From Pseudomonas viridiflava (GTDB lineage: Bacteria > Pseudomonadota > Gammaproteobacteria > Pseudomonadales > Pseudomonadaceae): a stretch of 64,000 nucleotides of DNA. Under the pieces are notes generated by a model that ran no database searches, was not told the DNA's origin, and worked only from the letters and a program-made list of their open reading frames with translations. The DNA lies in NCBI RefSeq assembly GCF_900582625.1, contig NZ_UTIQ01000001.1:186001-250000 (forward strand), given 5' to 3'. The position numbers were made by a program, and so were the translations under genes. Positions 26,420 through 34,247 of this stretch are shown here, piece after piece (the first letter of the stretch is position 1; the number at the start of each line of letters is the position of its first letter).

Positions 26420-27331
26420 TTATAGGCGTATGCGACGGATGTCGCGCTGCGGCGGCGCGCCGAACAGGCGGCTGTATTCGCGGCTGAATTGCGACGAGCT
26501 TTCGTAGCCGACCATGGCCCCGGCGCTGTTGGCGTCCACGTTCTGGCTCAGCATCAATTGCCGCGCTTCCTGCAGGCGCAGCTGCTTTTGGTACTGCAGC
26601 GGGCTCATGCCGGTGACCGCGCGAAAGTGCTGGCGAAAGGTGGAAGGACTCATGTGCGCGCTCTGCGCCATGTCGTCGACGCGCAGGGTTTCGCGAAAGT
26701 TTTTCTTCAGCCAGGCCACGGTTTTAGCGATGTGCTGTTTGGGCGAGCCTGCCGCCACAATGTGCAGCAGCTGCGGGCCGTGAACGCCGCTGAGCAGGCG
26801 CACGATGATTTCGCTTTGAATCAGCGGCGCCAGCGGTGCCAACAGCTCCGGGTTGTCGAGCAAGGCCACCAGGCGGATCAGGGCATCTACCACGTCGCTA
26901 TCCAGGGCTTGCACGGTAATGGGCCGGAAGCGCTCGTCTTTCATGCGCGGGGCCAGGTTCAGGGTTTCCGCCACTTGCATCACCAGCGCGCGGTCGAACG
27001 TCAGCATCAACCCGAGGTACGGCTTGGCCGCACTGGCTTCGGTGACATGGGCCAGGACCGGCAGGTCGACGCTGGTGACAATCGATTCGCCCGGCCGGTA
27101 ATGCAGCACCTCGTCGCCGACCATCACCCGCTTGGCGCCCTGCAATGCCAAGCCAATGCCCAGGCCGTACAGGCAATGCATGGGCTCGGTAACCGAGCGG
27201 CGGCGGAACAGGCTGAGGGCGGGATAAGCCGTTACCAGGTCGTCATCTGCACGCAACAGCCGGGCCACGGCGTCCGCCAATACGGCAACGTTGGGGTTTT
27301 CACCTGCAGGGGATTTTACGGCTTGTTTCAC
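26420..27331 (-). CDS. AraC family regulator with AraC_N domain
   Basis: This 303-residue protein has an AraC-type N-terminal domain (about 20-190, with LGIGLALQGAKRVMVGDEVLHYRPGE) and a C-terminal double HTH (about 205-300, with VDDMAQSAHMSPSTFRQHF and VDANSAGAMVGYESSSQFSREY). It lies upstream of the iorA-iorB-xdhC operon on the same strand, separated by about 160 bp, and is the best candidate for its regulator. Confidence 0.88.
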   Translation of the reverse strand: MKQAVKSPAGENPNVAVLADAVARLLRADDDLVTAYPALSLFRRRSVTEPMHCLYGLGIGLALQGAKRVMVGDEVLHYRPGESIVTSVDLPVLAHVTEASAAKPYLGLMLTFDRALVMQVAETLNLAPRMKDERFRPITVQALDSDVVDALIRLVALLDNPELLAPLAPLIQSEIIVRLLSGVHGPQLLHIVAAGSPKQHIAKTVAWLKKNFRETLRVDDMAQSAHMSPSTFRQHFRAVTGMSPLQYQKQLRLQEARQLMLSQNVDANSAGAMVGYESSSQFSREYSRLFGAPPQRDIRRIRL

Positions 27332-27451
27332 AGGCGACTCCTACGAATGGATCGCGGAAGTATGCGCACGGCGGCTGGCGGCTTCTTGCCTGATTTGTTT
27401 CGTTTCTTGCCCAATTTGACGAGAGTCGCCTGGGCCGGCCTTACAGCCGCG

Positions 27452-28069
27452 CTAAAGCCGCCCCACCGCCCGCCACGCCGCCTCGGCCAATGGCTGGCGA
27501 TAGGCGTCGGGGCTTTGTTTGACCCGCGCCGAGAGCCAGGCGCGGCAGTAGTTTTCGGCCGGGCCGATGATCAGCGAGGGAATCAGTTCGCGCGGTAGGT
27601 CGAGCAATTCTTCGCGGTGGGCGGCGTCGCTGAACCAGTCGCGCAACTGGGCATTGCGCGCCAGGTTGGCTTCTTTGAGCTGCTCGCTAAAGGCACTTTG
27701 CGCCACGCTGTGCCGGGCCTGGTATTGGAAGCGTGCCCAGTCCGGCTCGCTCACTACCCAATCCACATAACTGTGCACCAGCGCATGCACCCACTGCTGG
27801 GTGGAGGTGATGCCGGCGAGGTAACTGTCGCGTAGGCGCGCCTGGTCATCGAGCGCAGCCATGAACAGCGCGGCCACAAGCCCTTCTTTATTGCCGAAAT
27901 GGTGATAGATCGAACCGACGCTGCTTTGGCTTTCGGCACGCACGGTGTCGATGGTGGTGGCTTCAATACCCTGGGAATTGAACAGCGCCAGCGCCGTGCG
28001 CAGGATTTGCCGCTTGGTCTCGGCGCGACGCCCAGGGTAGCAGCGCTCAAGCAGATCAACAGGTTCCAT
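27452..28069 (-). CDS. TetR family transcriptional regulator
   Basis: This 205-residue protein has the TetR HTH in about residues 18-65 (ILRTALALFNSQGIEATTID, SVGSIYHHFGNKEGLVAAL) and a helical effector domain. It is divergent from the DUF4442 gene, and a 26-bp dyad between the two starts is a good operator candidate. It most likely represses that gene and itself. The ligand is unknown. Confidence 0.87.
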   Translation of the reverse strand: MEPVDLLERCYPGRRAETKRQILRTALALFNSQGIEATTIDTVRAESQSSVGSIYHHFGNKEGLVAALFMAALDDQARLRDSYLAGITSTQQWVHALVHSYVDWVVSEPDWARFQYQARHSVAQSAFSEQLKEANLARNAQLRDWFSDAAHREELLDLPRELIPSLIIGPAENYCRAWLSARVKQSPDAYRQPLAEAAWRAVGRL

Positions 28070-28143
28070 GGTCGCGTCCGGAAAAAGCGCGATGGTAAGA
28101 CAAACGTACCGACCCGACGAGTGATTGACAGCGTCGAATTACC

Positions 28144-28169
28144 AGAATAATGTTCTAGAACAGAATTCT
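28144..28169. promoter_or_regulatory. Candidate TetR operator dyad
   Basis: A 26-bp imperfect inverted repeat, AGAATAATGTTCT (28144-28156) and AGAACAGAATTCT (28157-28169), has 11 of 13 positions paired and the perfect core GTTCTAGAAC. It lies between the divergent tetR and DUF4442 genes, closer to the latter. Length and symmetry suit a TetR dimer. Confidence 0.6.
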
Positions 28170-28217
28170 ACTTCTGTGTTTATTTTCGCTTTCTTCACTC
28201 GTTAAAGGTCACCGTCC

Positions 28218-28658
28218 ATGAGTCAGACACTCAGCATGTACCAAAGCGTTGGCGCCTCGGCGTTCAGTTCCATGGCCTGCCAAATGGCCCCGTACTTCAG
28301 CACCATTACCCCGGAAATTTCCGTACTCGAACCCGGTCGAGGCGAAGTCAACGTGCCGTTTCGCAAAGAAATCACCAACCACCTCGCCTCCGTGCACGCC
28401 ATCGCCCTGTGCAACGCCGCCGAGCTGGCCGGCGGCATGATGACTGAAGTGTCGATTCCAGCCGGTGCGCGTTGGATTCCAAAAGGCATGACCGTCGAAT
28501 ACCTGGCCAAAGCCAAAACTTCGGTACGCGCCATCGCCGACGGCAGCGCCATCGACTGGCAAACCGGCGGCGACAAAGTGGTGCCGGTGGACATTTTCGA
28601 CGAAGGCGGCGTGAAGGTTTTTACGGCGCGCATCACCATGAACGTGAAGCTCGGTTAA
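28218..28658 (+). CDS. DUF4442 hot-dog fold (thioesterase-like) protein
   Basis: This 146-residue protein fits DUF4442, small single-domain hot-dog proteins related to PaaI-type thioesterases. The helix region LASVHAIALCNAAELAGGMM is followed by beta strands with YLAKAKTSVRAIADG. No signal peptide is present. It is controlled, by inference, by the divergent TetR protein through the dyad at 28144-28169, and is followed by a strong terminator, so it is a single-gene unit. The acyl substrate is unknown. Confidence 0.82.
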   Translation: MSQTLSMYQSVGASAFSSMACQMAPYFSTITPEISVLEPGRGEVNVPFRKEITNHLASVHAIALCNAAELAGGMMTEVSIPAGARWIPKGMTVEYLAKAKTSVRAIADGSAIDWQTGGDKVVPVDIFDEGGVKVFTARITMNVKLG

Positions 28659-28670
28659 CCCGTAAAAAAA

Positions 28671-28700
28671 AGCCGCCTCATGTGGGCGGCTATTTTCTTT
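28671..28700 (+). terminator. Rho-independent terminator after the DUF4442 gene
   Basis: The stem AGCCGCC (28671-28677) / GGCGGCT (28685-28691) is followed by ATTTTCTTT and preceded by AAAAAAAA, so it can serve the convergent rof-side transcript as well. Confidence 0.85.
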
Positions 28701-28703
28701 GCG

Positions 28704-28991
28704 TTACGACTTCGGCGCTTCGCACGCCTGGCCGGACAATTCCACCCGGCCAAACTGCGCGCCCTCGTTGAGCGGCGTAATGGCGAGTAATTGGTCCAGT
28801 CGAATTTCCCGCTCGCCCTGCTCATCGCGAATGCGCAAGAACTCTTCTTTGCTCGGGGCGGTGCGCGTGTCTAGCGCGGTGGCCTTGAGCTCGCCGCCAT
28901 CGACTAACTCAATGAGCAATGGATACGCGTGCATGCAGGCGATTTCGAGGTAGTCATACAGGTCGCAATTCATTGGCTGGTACTGGCTCAT
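28704..28991 (-). CDS. rof: Rho-binding antiterminator Rof (YaeO family)
   Basis: This 95-residue protein resembles E. coli YaeO/Rof along most of its length. The N-terminal YQPMNCDLYDYLEIACMHAY corresponds to YQPINCDDYDNLELACQHH, and the later block EREIRLDQLLAI matches the family's TRELRLDKI. Rof proteins bind the RNA-loading face of the Rho hexamer and inhibit Rho-dependent termination. The ATG at 28991 follows AGGAGA and is preferred over a longer frame starting at 29075. It is a single gene that shares the terminator region with the DUF4442 gene. Confidence 0.85.
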   Translation of the reverse strand: MSQYQPMNCDLYDYLEIACMHAYPLLIELVDGGELKATALDTRTAPSKEEFLRIRDEQGEREIRLDQLLAITPLNEGAQFGRVELSGQACEAPKS

Positions 28992-29079
28992 GCTGGTCTC
29001 CTGTGTGTGGGTGTGTTCAACAGTGGATGCCCATTGTGGTGATGGGTTCGCACGCGGTGCCGACCGGTGCTGCATCGGC

Positions 29080-29979
29080 TCAAGCCGTGCTTTTTACAAA
29101 GTCGATAAACGCCCGCAACGGCGAAGGCAAATAGCGCCGCCCCGGATAGTACAAAAACGGGCCGGAGAACGATTGCCACCAGGGTTTCAGCACCGGCACC
29201 AGCGCGCCGCTTTCAAAATGTGGGCGCAGCCAGTCTTCGAACAGGTAAATCACGCCCAAGCCGTCGACAGCCGTTTGCACAGCCAGGTCGACAGCGCCGC
29301 CGACGCGCACGATCAGCGGGCCGCTGGGGTCCACGCTGATGATTTCGCCCTTGCGCTCGTAGTCCCACAACGGCATGGCGCCGCTGGCGAATTTGCCGCG
29401 TATGCAGGCGTGTTTGAGCAGATCACGGGGATGTTTGGGCGTGCCGTGGGCGGCCAGGTAAGCGGGTGACGCGGCCGTGGCGAATCGTTGAATACGCGGG
29501 CCGATGGGCACGGCGATCATGTCTTGCTCGAGGCGATCGTCGTAGCGAATGCCGGCATCGCAACCGGCAGCCAGCACGTCGACGAAGCTTTCTTCGGCGA
29601 TGATTTCCAGGCGGATGTCCGGGTGCGCTTGCAGAAACGGCGTGATGATCGCGGGCAGCACCAGCCGCGCGGCGCTAAGCGGCACGTTGAGTTTCAACGT
29701 GCCGGAGGGCCGGTCGCGGAAGTCGTTGACTACGTCCAGCGCCGACTCCACTTCGCTCAGCGCCGGCACGATGCGCTCCATCAAGCGCGTGCCCGCTTCG
29801 GTGGGCACCACGCTGCGAGTGGTGCGGTTGAGCAGGCGCACGCCGAGGTCGGCTTCCACCCGGCGCACGGCTTCGCTGAGGTTGGAGGCCGATTTGCCGC
29901 TCAACCGCGCGCCTTCGCGAAAGCCACCCGCGTTAACCACGGTGACAAAGGCCAGCAGGTCTTGCATGTCTGTTTGCAT
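29080..29979 (-). CDS. LysR family regulator divergent from an aldo/keto reductase
   Basis: This 299-residue LysR protein has its HTH at about residues 5-62 (MQDLLAFVTVVNAGGFREGA, VRRVEADLGVRLLNRTTRSV) and a CrgA-like effector domain (CDAGIRYDDRLEQDMIAVPI). A perfect T-N11-A box lies 26-46 bp upstream of its ATG in the region shared with the aldo/keto reductase gene, which it most likely regulates. Confidence 0.88.
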   Translation of the reverse strand: MQTDMQDLLAFVTVVNAGGFREGARLSGKSASNLSEAVRRVEADLGVRLLNRTTRSVVPTEAGTRLMERIVPALSEVESALDVVNDFRDRPSGTLKLNVPLSAARLVLPAIITPFLQAHPDIRLEIIAEESFVDVLAAGCDAGIRYDDRLEQDMIAVPIGPRIQRFATAASPAYLAAHGTPKHPRDLLKHACIRGKFASGAMPLWDYERKGEIISVDPSGPLIVRVGGAVDLAVQTAVDGLGVIYLFEDWLRPHFESGALVPVLKPWWQSFSGPFLYYPGRRYLPSPLRAFIDFVKSTA

Positions 29980-30004
29980 TGTTCGCCGCTCCGCACAACC
30001 TGTG

Positions 30005-30025
30005 CTGATTGCAGCGCATTATCAG
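30005..30025. promoter_or_regulatory. LysR box between the lysR and aldo/keto reductase genes
   Basis: The site reads CTGAT (30005-30009), 11 bases, ATCAG (30021-30025): an exact T-N11-A dyad with 5-bp arms, placed 56 bp before the reductase ATG and 26 bp before the lysR ATG. Confidence 0.65.
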
Positions 30026-30080
30026 TACAGTGGTCAATGCCTATAGTGGCCGCCTCCCCCACCGAAACGAGGCCGTACCC

Positions 30081-30935
30081 ATGAGCAACGCCAGCACTTT
30101 TCAACTCGGCGACCGCCGCGTTAACCGCATGGGCTACGGCGCCATGCAATTGGCTGGGCCGCAGGTATTCGGCCCGCCCAAAGACCGCGCCGCCGCCCTC
30201 GCCGTGCTGCGCGCGGCCGTGGCCGCCGGGGTGAACCATATCGACACCTCGGACTTCTACGGCCCGCACGTGACCAACCAACTCATTCGCGAAGCCTTGG
30301 CGCCTTATGGCGACGAGCTTGTGATCGTCACCAAAGTTGGCGCGGTGCGCGGCGCCGATGCCTCGTGGAACCCGGCGCATAGCCCGGCCGAGCTGAAAAG
30401 CGCGGTGCATGACAACCTGCGCAACCTGGGCGTCGAGGTGCTGGACGTGGTGAATTACCGCGCCTGGGGCAACATGCACGCGCCGGACGAGGCGTCTATC
30501 GAAGAAGGCTTCAGCACACTCGCCGAGCTGCAACACCAAGGGCTGATTCGACATTTGGGCTTGAGCAATGTGTCGGCCGGTCAGGTGCGGCAGGCGCAGG
30601 CCATTGCGCCGGTGGTGTGCGTGCAAAATCACTACAACCTCTGCCATCGCCACGATGAACAGTTGATTGCCGACCTGGCGCAACAGGGCATCGCCTATGT
30701 GCCGTTTTTCCCGCTGGGTGGGTTTACGCCGTTGCAGTCCGACACTTTGTCCAGCGTGGCCGCCAGCTTGGGCGCATCGCCAATGCGGGTGGCGTTGGCG
30801 TGGCTGCTGCAACGCTCGCCGAACCTGTTGCTGATTCCGGGCACCTCGTCGGTCAATCACTTGCAGGAAAACCTCAGCGCCGCCGAACTGGTGCTGCCGC
30901 CCGAGGTGATCGCCGCGCTGGACGGGTTGGTCTGA
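30081..30935 (+). CDS. Aldo/keto reductase family oxidoreductase
   Basis: This 284-residue TIM-barrel protein reduces aldehydes or ketones with NADPH. It contains HIDTSDFYGPHVTN, with the Asp and Tyr of the catalytic tetrad, and VIVTKVGA with the Lys. The usual tetrad His position appears as VVNYRAWG, with Arg in place of His, as in YdbC-like members. C-terminal IPGTSSVNHLQENL binds the cofactor phosphate. The ATG at 30081 follows ACGAGG; the longer frame from 30009 has no ribosome site and covers the operator. It is under the divergent LysR gene. Confidence 0.88.
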   Translation: MSNASTFQLGDRRVNRMGYGAMQLAGPQVFGPPKDRAAALAVLRAAVAAGVNHIDTSDFYGPHVTNQLIREALAPYGDELVIVTKVGAVRGADASWNPAHSPAELKSAVHDNLRNLGVEVLDVVNYRAWGNMHAPDEASIEEGFSTLAELQHQGLIRHLGLSNVSAGQVRQAQAIAPVVCVQNHYNLCHRHDEQLIADLAQQGIAYVPFFPLGGFTPLQSDTLSSVAASLGASPMRVALAWLLQRSPNLLLIPGTSSVNHLQENLSAAELVLPPEVIAALDGLV

Positions 30936-31003
30936 CGCCCGCCGCAACCGCTCATAGCCCCTAAAGCCCCGCCCGGCAGAGATACTTTGCAACGACTAGG
31001 CAC

Positions 31004-31031
31004 TTGAGCCGGTTGCATCGCCTGTTAAATT
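31004..31031 (+). promoter_or_regulatory. Candidate sigma-70 promoter of the terC-like gene
   Basis: TTGAGC (31004-31009), a 16-bp spacer and TAAATT (31026-31031) would start transcription near 31038-31043, just before the structured leader at 31048-31117. Inferred from consensus only. Confidence 0.45.
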
Positions 31032-31047
31032 GTCGCGGCGACGCCGG

Positions 31048-31117
31048 GCCCCTCTGACAGCTTTCTCAAGCTGCCATGTCGGAGTTGCAGTTTGTACAAC
31101 TCTGACTTAGGAGGGGC
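31048..31117 (+). promoter_or_regulatory. Structured 5' leader that can mask the ribosome site of the terC-like gene
   Basis: Two strong hairpins lie in tandem: CAGCTT/AAGCTG (31058-31063 with 31068-31073) and a 10-bp stem GTCGGAGTTG/CAACTCTGAC (31078-31087 with 31097-31106, one G-U pair). They are enclosed by a 7-bp perfect stem, GCCCCTC (31048-31054) with GAGGGGC (31111-31117), that contains part of the Shine-Dalgarno AGGAGG (31109-31114). The fold is a three-way junction whose closing stem blocks the ribosome site. TerC/Alx genes elsewhere are under Mn2+/pH riboswitches (yybP-ykoY), but I do not see that motif here. Confidence 0.6.
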
Positions 31118-31119
31118 TT

Positions 31120-32121
31120 ATGAGCACCCTAGAACCGTTCTTCATGGCCGAGTTCCTCGGCACCGCCACCTGGTTGTGGCTCGTCTTCATCACCATCGTC
31201 ATCAGCCTGCTGGTCTTCGACCTCGGGGTGCTTCACCGTGAGCACCGCGAAATTGGCGTGAAGGAAAGTCTGCTGTTGTCTGCCGGTTACATCACCGCCG
31301 GTTTGCTCTTTGGCCTGTGGGTTTGGCAGATGAAAGGCGGCGACGCCGGTATGGATTTCTACACCGGCTTTCTGATTGAAAAGTCGTTGTCGATGGACAA
31401 CGTTTTTCTCATGGCGATGATCTTTAGCTTCCTGGCCATCCCGCGTAAGTACCAGCATGAGGTGCTGTTCTGGGGCATTCTCGGGGTGATTGTGCTGCGC
31501 GCCCTGATGATTGGCCTGGGCGCCGCGCTGATCGCCGAGTTCAGCTGGATTCTCTACGTGTTCGGCGCCTTCCTGCTGCTGACCGGCGTGCGCATGCTGT
31601 TCAGCAAGGTGGACGATCACCCGGACCTGTCGCAAAACCCGATGGTGAAATTTCTTCGCCGCCATATGCGCGTCACCGACCGTTTGCACGAAGGCCACTT
31701 CTTCGTGCGCCAGCCGAACGCCGAAGGCCGTGGCGTGCTCTGGGCCACACCGTTGTTCCTGGCGTTGGTGCTGATCGAATGTGCAGACCTGGTGTTCGCC
31801 GTCGACAGCGTGCCGGCCATTTTCGCCATCACCCAGGACCCGTTCATTGTCTACACCTCGAACATTTTCGCGATCCTTGGCCTGCGCGCTTTGTACTTCG
31901 CCCTGGCCGCGATGATTCACCGCTTCGCCTACCTGAAATACGCCCTGGCGTTGGTGCTGGTGTTTATCGGCTGCAAGATTTTCCTGGTCGGCATCATCGG
32001 TAAAACCCCGCCGGTTATTTCCCTGAGCGTAACCCTCGGTCTGTTGTTTGGCGGCGTGCTGTTGTCGATGTGGAAAACCCGCAACGACCCGCCTGCCGAC
32101 ACCAACACCGAACATTCCTGA
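31120..32121 (+). CDS. TerC/Alx family integral membrane protein
   Basis: This 333-residue inner-membrane protein has about nine membrane segments and the TerC marks LFDLGVLHRE near the start, FYTGFLIEKSLSMDNVFLMAM with its conserved acidic residues, and the later ECADLVFAVDSVPAIFAITQDPFIVYTSN. The family exports metal ions; Alx moves Mn2+ and is linked to alkaline pH. AGGAGG precedes the ATG by five bases but is trapped in the leader's closing stem, so translation is probably switched by a signal. A lipoprotein gene follows by 52 bp and may be co-transcribed. Confidence 0.92.
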   Translation: MSTLEPFFMAEFLGTATWLWLVFITIVISLLVFDLGVLHREHREIGVKESLLLSAGYITAGLLFGLWVWQMKGGDAGMDFYTGFLIEKSLSMDNVFLMAMIFSFLAIPRKYQHEVLFWGILGVIVLRALMIGLGAALIAEFSWILYVFGAFLLLTGVRMLFSKVDDHPDLSQNPMVKFLRRHMRVTDRLHEGHFFVRQPNAEGRGVLWATPLFLALVLIECADLVFAVDSVPAIFAITQDPFIVYTSNIFAILGLRALYFALAAMIHRFAYLKYALALVLVFIGCKIFLVGIIGKTPPVISLSVTLGLLFGGVLLSMWKTRNDPPADTNTEHS

Positions 32122-32173
32122 TCCACTGCGCGCCCTGCTGAAACCGGGGCGCACTCCCCTGCTGGAGACACAC

Positions 32174-32482
32174 ATGAACACACCACGCCTGACCCTTTTC
32201 GCCCTCTTCGCCGCGCTTGGCTTAACCCTGAGCGGCTGTGAAATGGCCGAAGATTCGGCACAAAAATTCACCCAGAAAGCCGGCGAAGCCGCGAAAGAGA
32301 TTGCCCGTGAAACGGTGAGCGACACCGTGAATGCGCTGAACGAGCAGATCGACAGCGCGCAGAAATCCACCAACGAATTGCTTGGCAAACCGACCGACAA
32401 ATCAGCGGAAAACGAGCAGCCGCAACGCGAGGATGAAGCGGCGGAAAACGAACGCGAGCGCGACAGCGGCGTGGAAACCTGA
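32174..32482 (+). CDS. Small lipoprotein, charged and helical
   Basis: From the ATG at 32174 this is a 102-residue protein with a lipoprotein signal: a hydrophobic stretch, then the lipobox LTLSGC (Cys at about residue 24). The mature part is an amphipathic, highly charged helix rich in Glu, Lys and Ala, with an acidic tail, and would sit in the periplasm attached to a membrane. It may be co-transcribed with the terC-like gene. No family recognised. Confidence 0.75.
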   Translation: MNTPRLTLFALFAALGLTLSGCEMAEDSAQKFTQKAGEAAKEIARETVSDTVNALNEQIDSAQKSTNELLGKPTDKSAENEQPQREDEAAENERERDSGVET

Positions 32483-32495
32483 TCGCTGAAAACGC

Positions 32496-32526
32496 CAAAG
32501 GCCCGCCAATGGTGGGGGCCTTCGTT
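32496..32526. terminator. Hairpin between the lipoprotein and oxidoreductase genes
   Basis: AAGGCCC and GGGCCTT form a 7-bp stem around a GCCAATGGTGG-type loop. The T tail is weak (TTCGTT). It lies between convergent genes and may stop both. Confidence 0.6.
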
Positions 32527-32539
32527 CAAGCAAACGGCT

Positions 32540-33184
32540 TCAAATCTTGATCAGGTTCTGCGCCGCAAAGGCACCAAACGGCAGGGCCGCCAACGGGCCA
32601 CCAACGGCCAGCGAGCCCAAGTCTACCGCGTGAAAGCCCATGGCTTCGATCAGCGCGCGCACTTCGGTTTTCGCGGCGGCGTCATCACCGGAGTACAACA
32701 GCACGCGCTTGCCACCGGCCACTTCCGGCTCGGCCAGCACATTCACATCCAAATGGTTGAACGCCTTTACCACGCGAGCGCCGCTTACGTAGGTGCTGAA
32801 CACCGCGCTGGAATCTTTGCCGCCTAGATCAATGGCTTTGATGCCATACGCTGCCAGCGGATTGCTGGGGTCGTTGGCGTCGTCGCTGGCGGGATCCAGA
32901 AACGCTACCGGGTTGGTGCCGTCGATGACGATGCGGTTATTCCAGGCTGGCAACGCGCTCATCACGGCCTCGGCGTCGGTCCAGCGGATCGCGGCGAAGA
33001 CGATGTCGGCGCTGGCCGCTTGCGCCACCGTGCCAGCCGTAATGCTTGGGCCCAGTTCTGCCACCAAGGCGGCCAGGGATGCCGGGCCACGGCTGTTGGA
33101 AATCGTCGCAGCGATGCCTTTTTTCGCCAACGCACGTGCCACGCTTGCGCCCAGGGCGCCTGAACCGATGATGCCGATATTCAT
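32540..33184 (-). CDS. NADP oxidoreductase, coenzyme F420-dependent-like (NADPH-binding)
   Basis: This 214-residue Rossmann protein begins MNIGIIGSGALGASVARALAK (a GxGxxG nucleotide site) with NSRGPASL after strand 2, and contains IVIDGTNPV and SGDDAAAKTEVRALIEAMGFHAVDLG. The family is named for F420:NADP oxidoreductase, but in pseudomonads, which lack F420, such proteins are probably NADPH-linked reductases of unknown substrate. The gene lies 50 bp downstream of the pirin gene on the same strand and is probably its downstream partner. Confidence 0.83.
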   Translation of the reverse strand: MNIGIIGSGALGASVARALAKKGIAATISNSRGPASLAALVAELGPSITAGTVAQAASADIVFAAIRWTDAEAVMSALPAWNNRIVIDGTNPVAFLDPASDDANDPSNPLAAYGIKAIDLGGKDSSAVFSTYVSGARVVKAFNHLDVNVLAEPEVAGGKRVLLYSGDDAAAKTEVRALIEAMGFHAVDLGSLAVGGPLAALPFGAFAAQNLIKI

Positions 33185-33234
33185 GATGTTCTCCAGAAAG
33201 TTCGAGGGCCGAGGGGCCGTTTGCGAGTGTTGTG

Positions 33235-34119
33235 TTATTTGAAAATGGGCACCGAGCCGGACGCGCGTTTCACGCTGTTCTGCTCGCGCAGCCGACGTCC
33301 GATTTCAGCGATTTTTGCTTCGCCTGCCTGCAACGCTTCGGCGCTGGTGTGCACCGAGTAGTAGCCCAGGTGCAGGTCATGGGGATGGGGCTTGGCCGAG
33401 CCGAGCACGAACACGGCGCCGTCTTTTCCACCGGTCAGGCGCACGGCCTGGCCGCCTTTTTCGAACACCGCCAACTCGCCGGCTTCGATAAATTCCGGTG
33501 CGCTCAGGTCGCCCCGGCTTACGCTCACCCACAACGAGCTGTGCCCCGCCGGCGGCGTGTATTCCCAGGTCTCGCCTTTACCCAGCGTCACCAGCAAATA
33601 GTTCACGCCCTCGGGCGCTCGCACCGGGCTGCGAACCCCGCCGTGCTCACCGACGATCACTCGCGCCGGCCCAGCGTGGGGCATTTCGGCCGCTTCAATG
33701 TATTGGCTGTCGACCTCGGCGTTCTCCAGTTCTGGCGGCAAGGCCAGCCACAGTTGGAAACCCTGAACACGTTGCGAGGTGCCGGCGCTCATTTCCTTGC
33801 CGTGCCACACGCCGCCACCGGCGCGCATCCACTCCACGCCGCCATAGGCGATTTCGCCGCTGCCGGCTTGCGGGTCATCAAAGTGCAAATTGCCCTCGGT
33901 GATCACCGTGACGGTGGCAATGCCCGAGTGCGGGTGCATGGGCATTTGGCCGAGGAACGAGCGGTCGCCCTCGAACAGGTCGAGAAACACAAACGGCTTG
34001 ATCAGCTCGCCGAAATCGCTCGGGCTCATCAACCGCACGATGGCGCCATGTTTATGGCCGCTAGTGCGATGACTGACAGTGCGGCTACCAATGGCCGTAC
34101 GAAGCGCTGAAATAGACAT
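33235..34119 (-). CDS. Pirin family protein
   Basis: This 294-residue double-cupin protein has the pirin N-terminal motif FVFLDLFEGDRS, the metal-ligand region MHPHSGIATVTVITEGNLHF, and GGVEWMRAGGGVWH with the expected His and Glu ligands. Bacterial pirins act as quercetinases or regulators. The ATG at 34119 follows AGGAG; the longer frame from 34191 would run into the promoter. It is divergent from a LysR gene, and the NADPH-dependent oxidoreductase gene lies 50 bp downstream. Confidence 0.9.
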   Translation of the reverse strand: MSISALRTAIGSRTVSHRTSGHKHGAIVRLMSPSDFGELIKPFVFLDLFEGDRSFLGQMPMHPHSGIATVTVITEGNLHFDDPQAGSGEIAYGGVEWMRAGGGVWHGKEMSAGTSQRVQGFQLWLALPPELENAEVDSQYIEAAEMPHAGPARVIVGEHGGVRSPVRAPEGVNYLLVTLGKGETWEYTPPAGHSSLWVSVSRGDLSAPEFIEAGELAVFEKGGQAVRLTGGKDGAVFVLGSAKPHPHDLHLGYYSVHTSAEALQAGEAKIAEIGRRLREQNSVKRASGSVPIFK

Positions 34120-34247
34120 GACGACTCCTGATGGAAGCTGCCGTTGAACGGGGCAGCGGTGAATGTGGGAGTGATCATAGGGCGTCGGCATTGCTTTGAT
34201 TAGCGGCTACAATTGCCTTTCACTCATCCACTTATGGAGCAATGCCG

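Noticed and set aside
31048..31117. yybP-ykoY (Mn2+) riboswitch
   Set aside because: The gene downstream is of the right family, but the conserved GGGGAGUAG-type segments of that riboswitch are not visible; reported only as a structured leader.
31129..32529. Reverse-strand open frame opposite the terC-like gene
   Set aside because: Product is low-complexity and Gln/His-rich, and the forward TerC frame is unambiguous.
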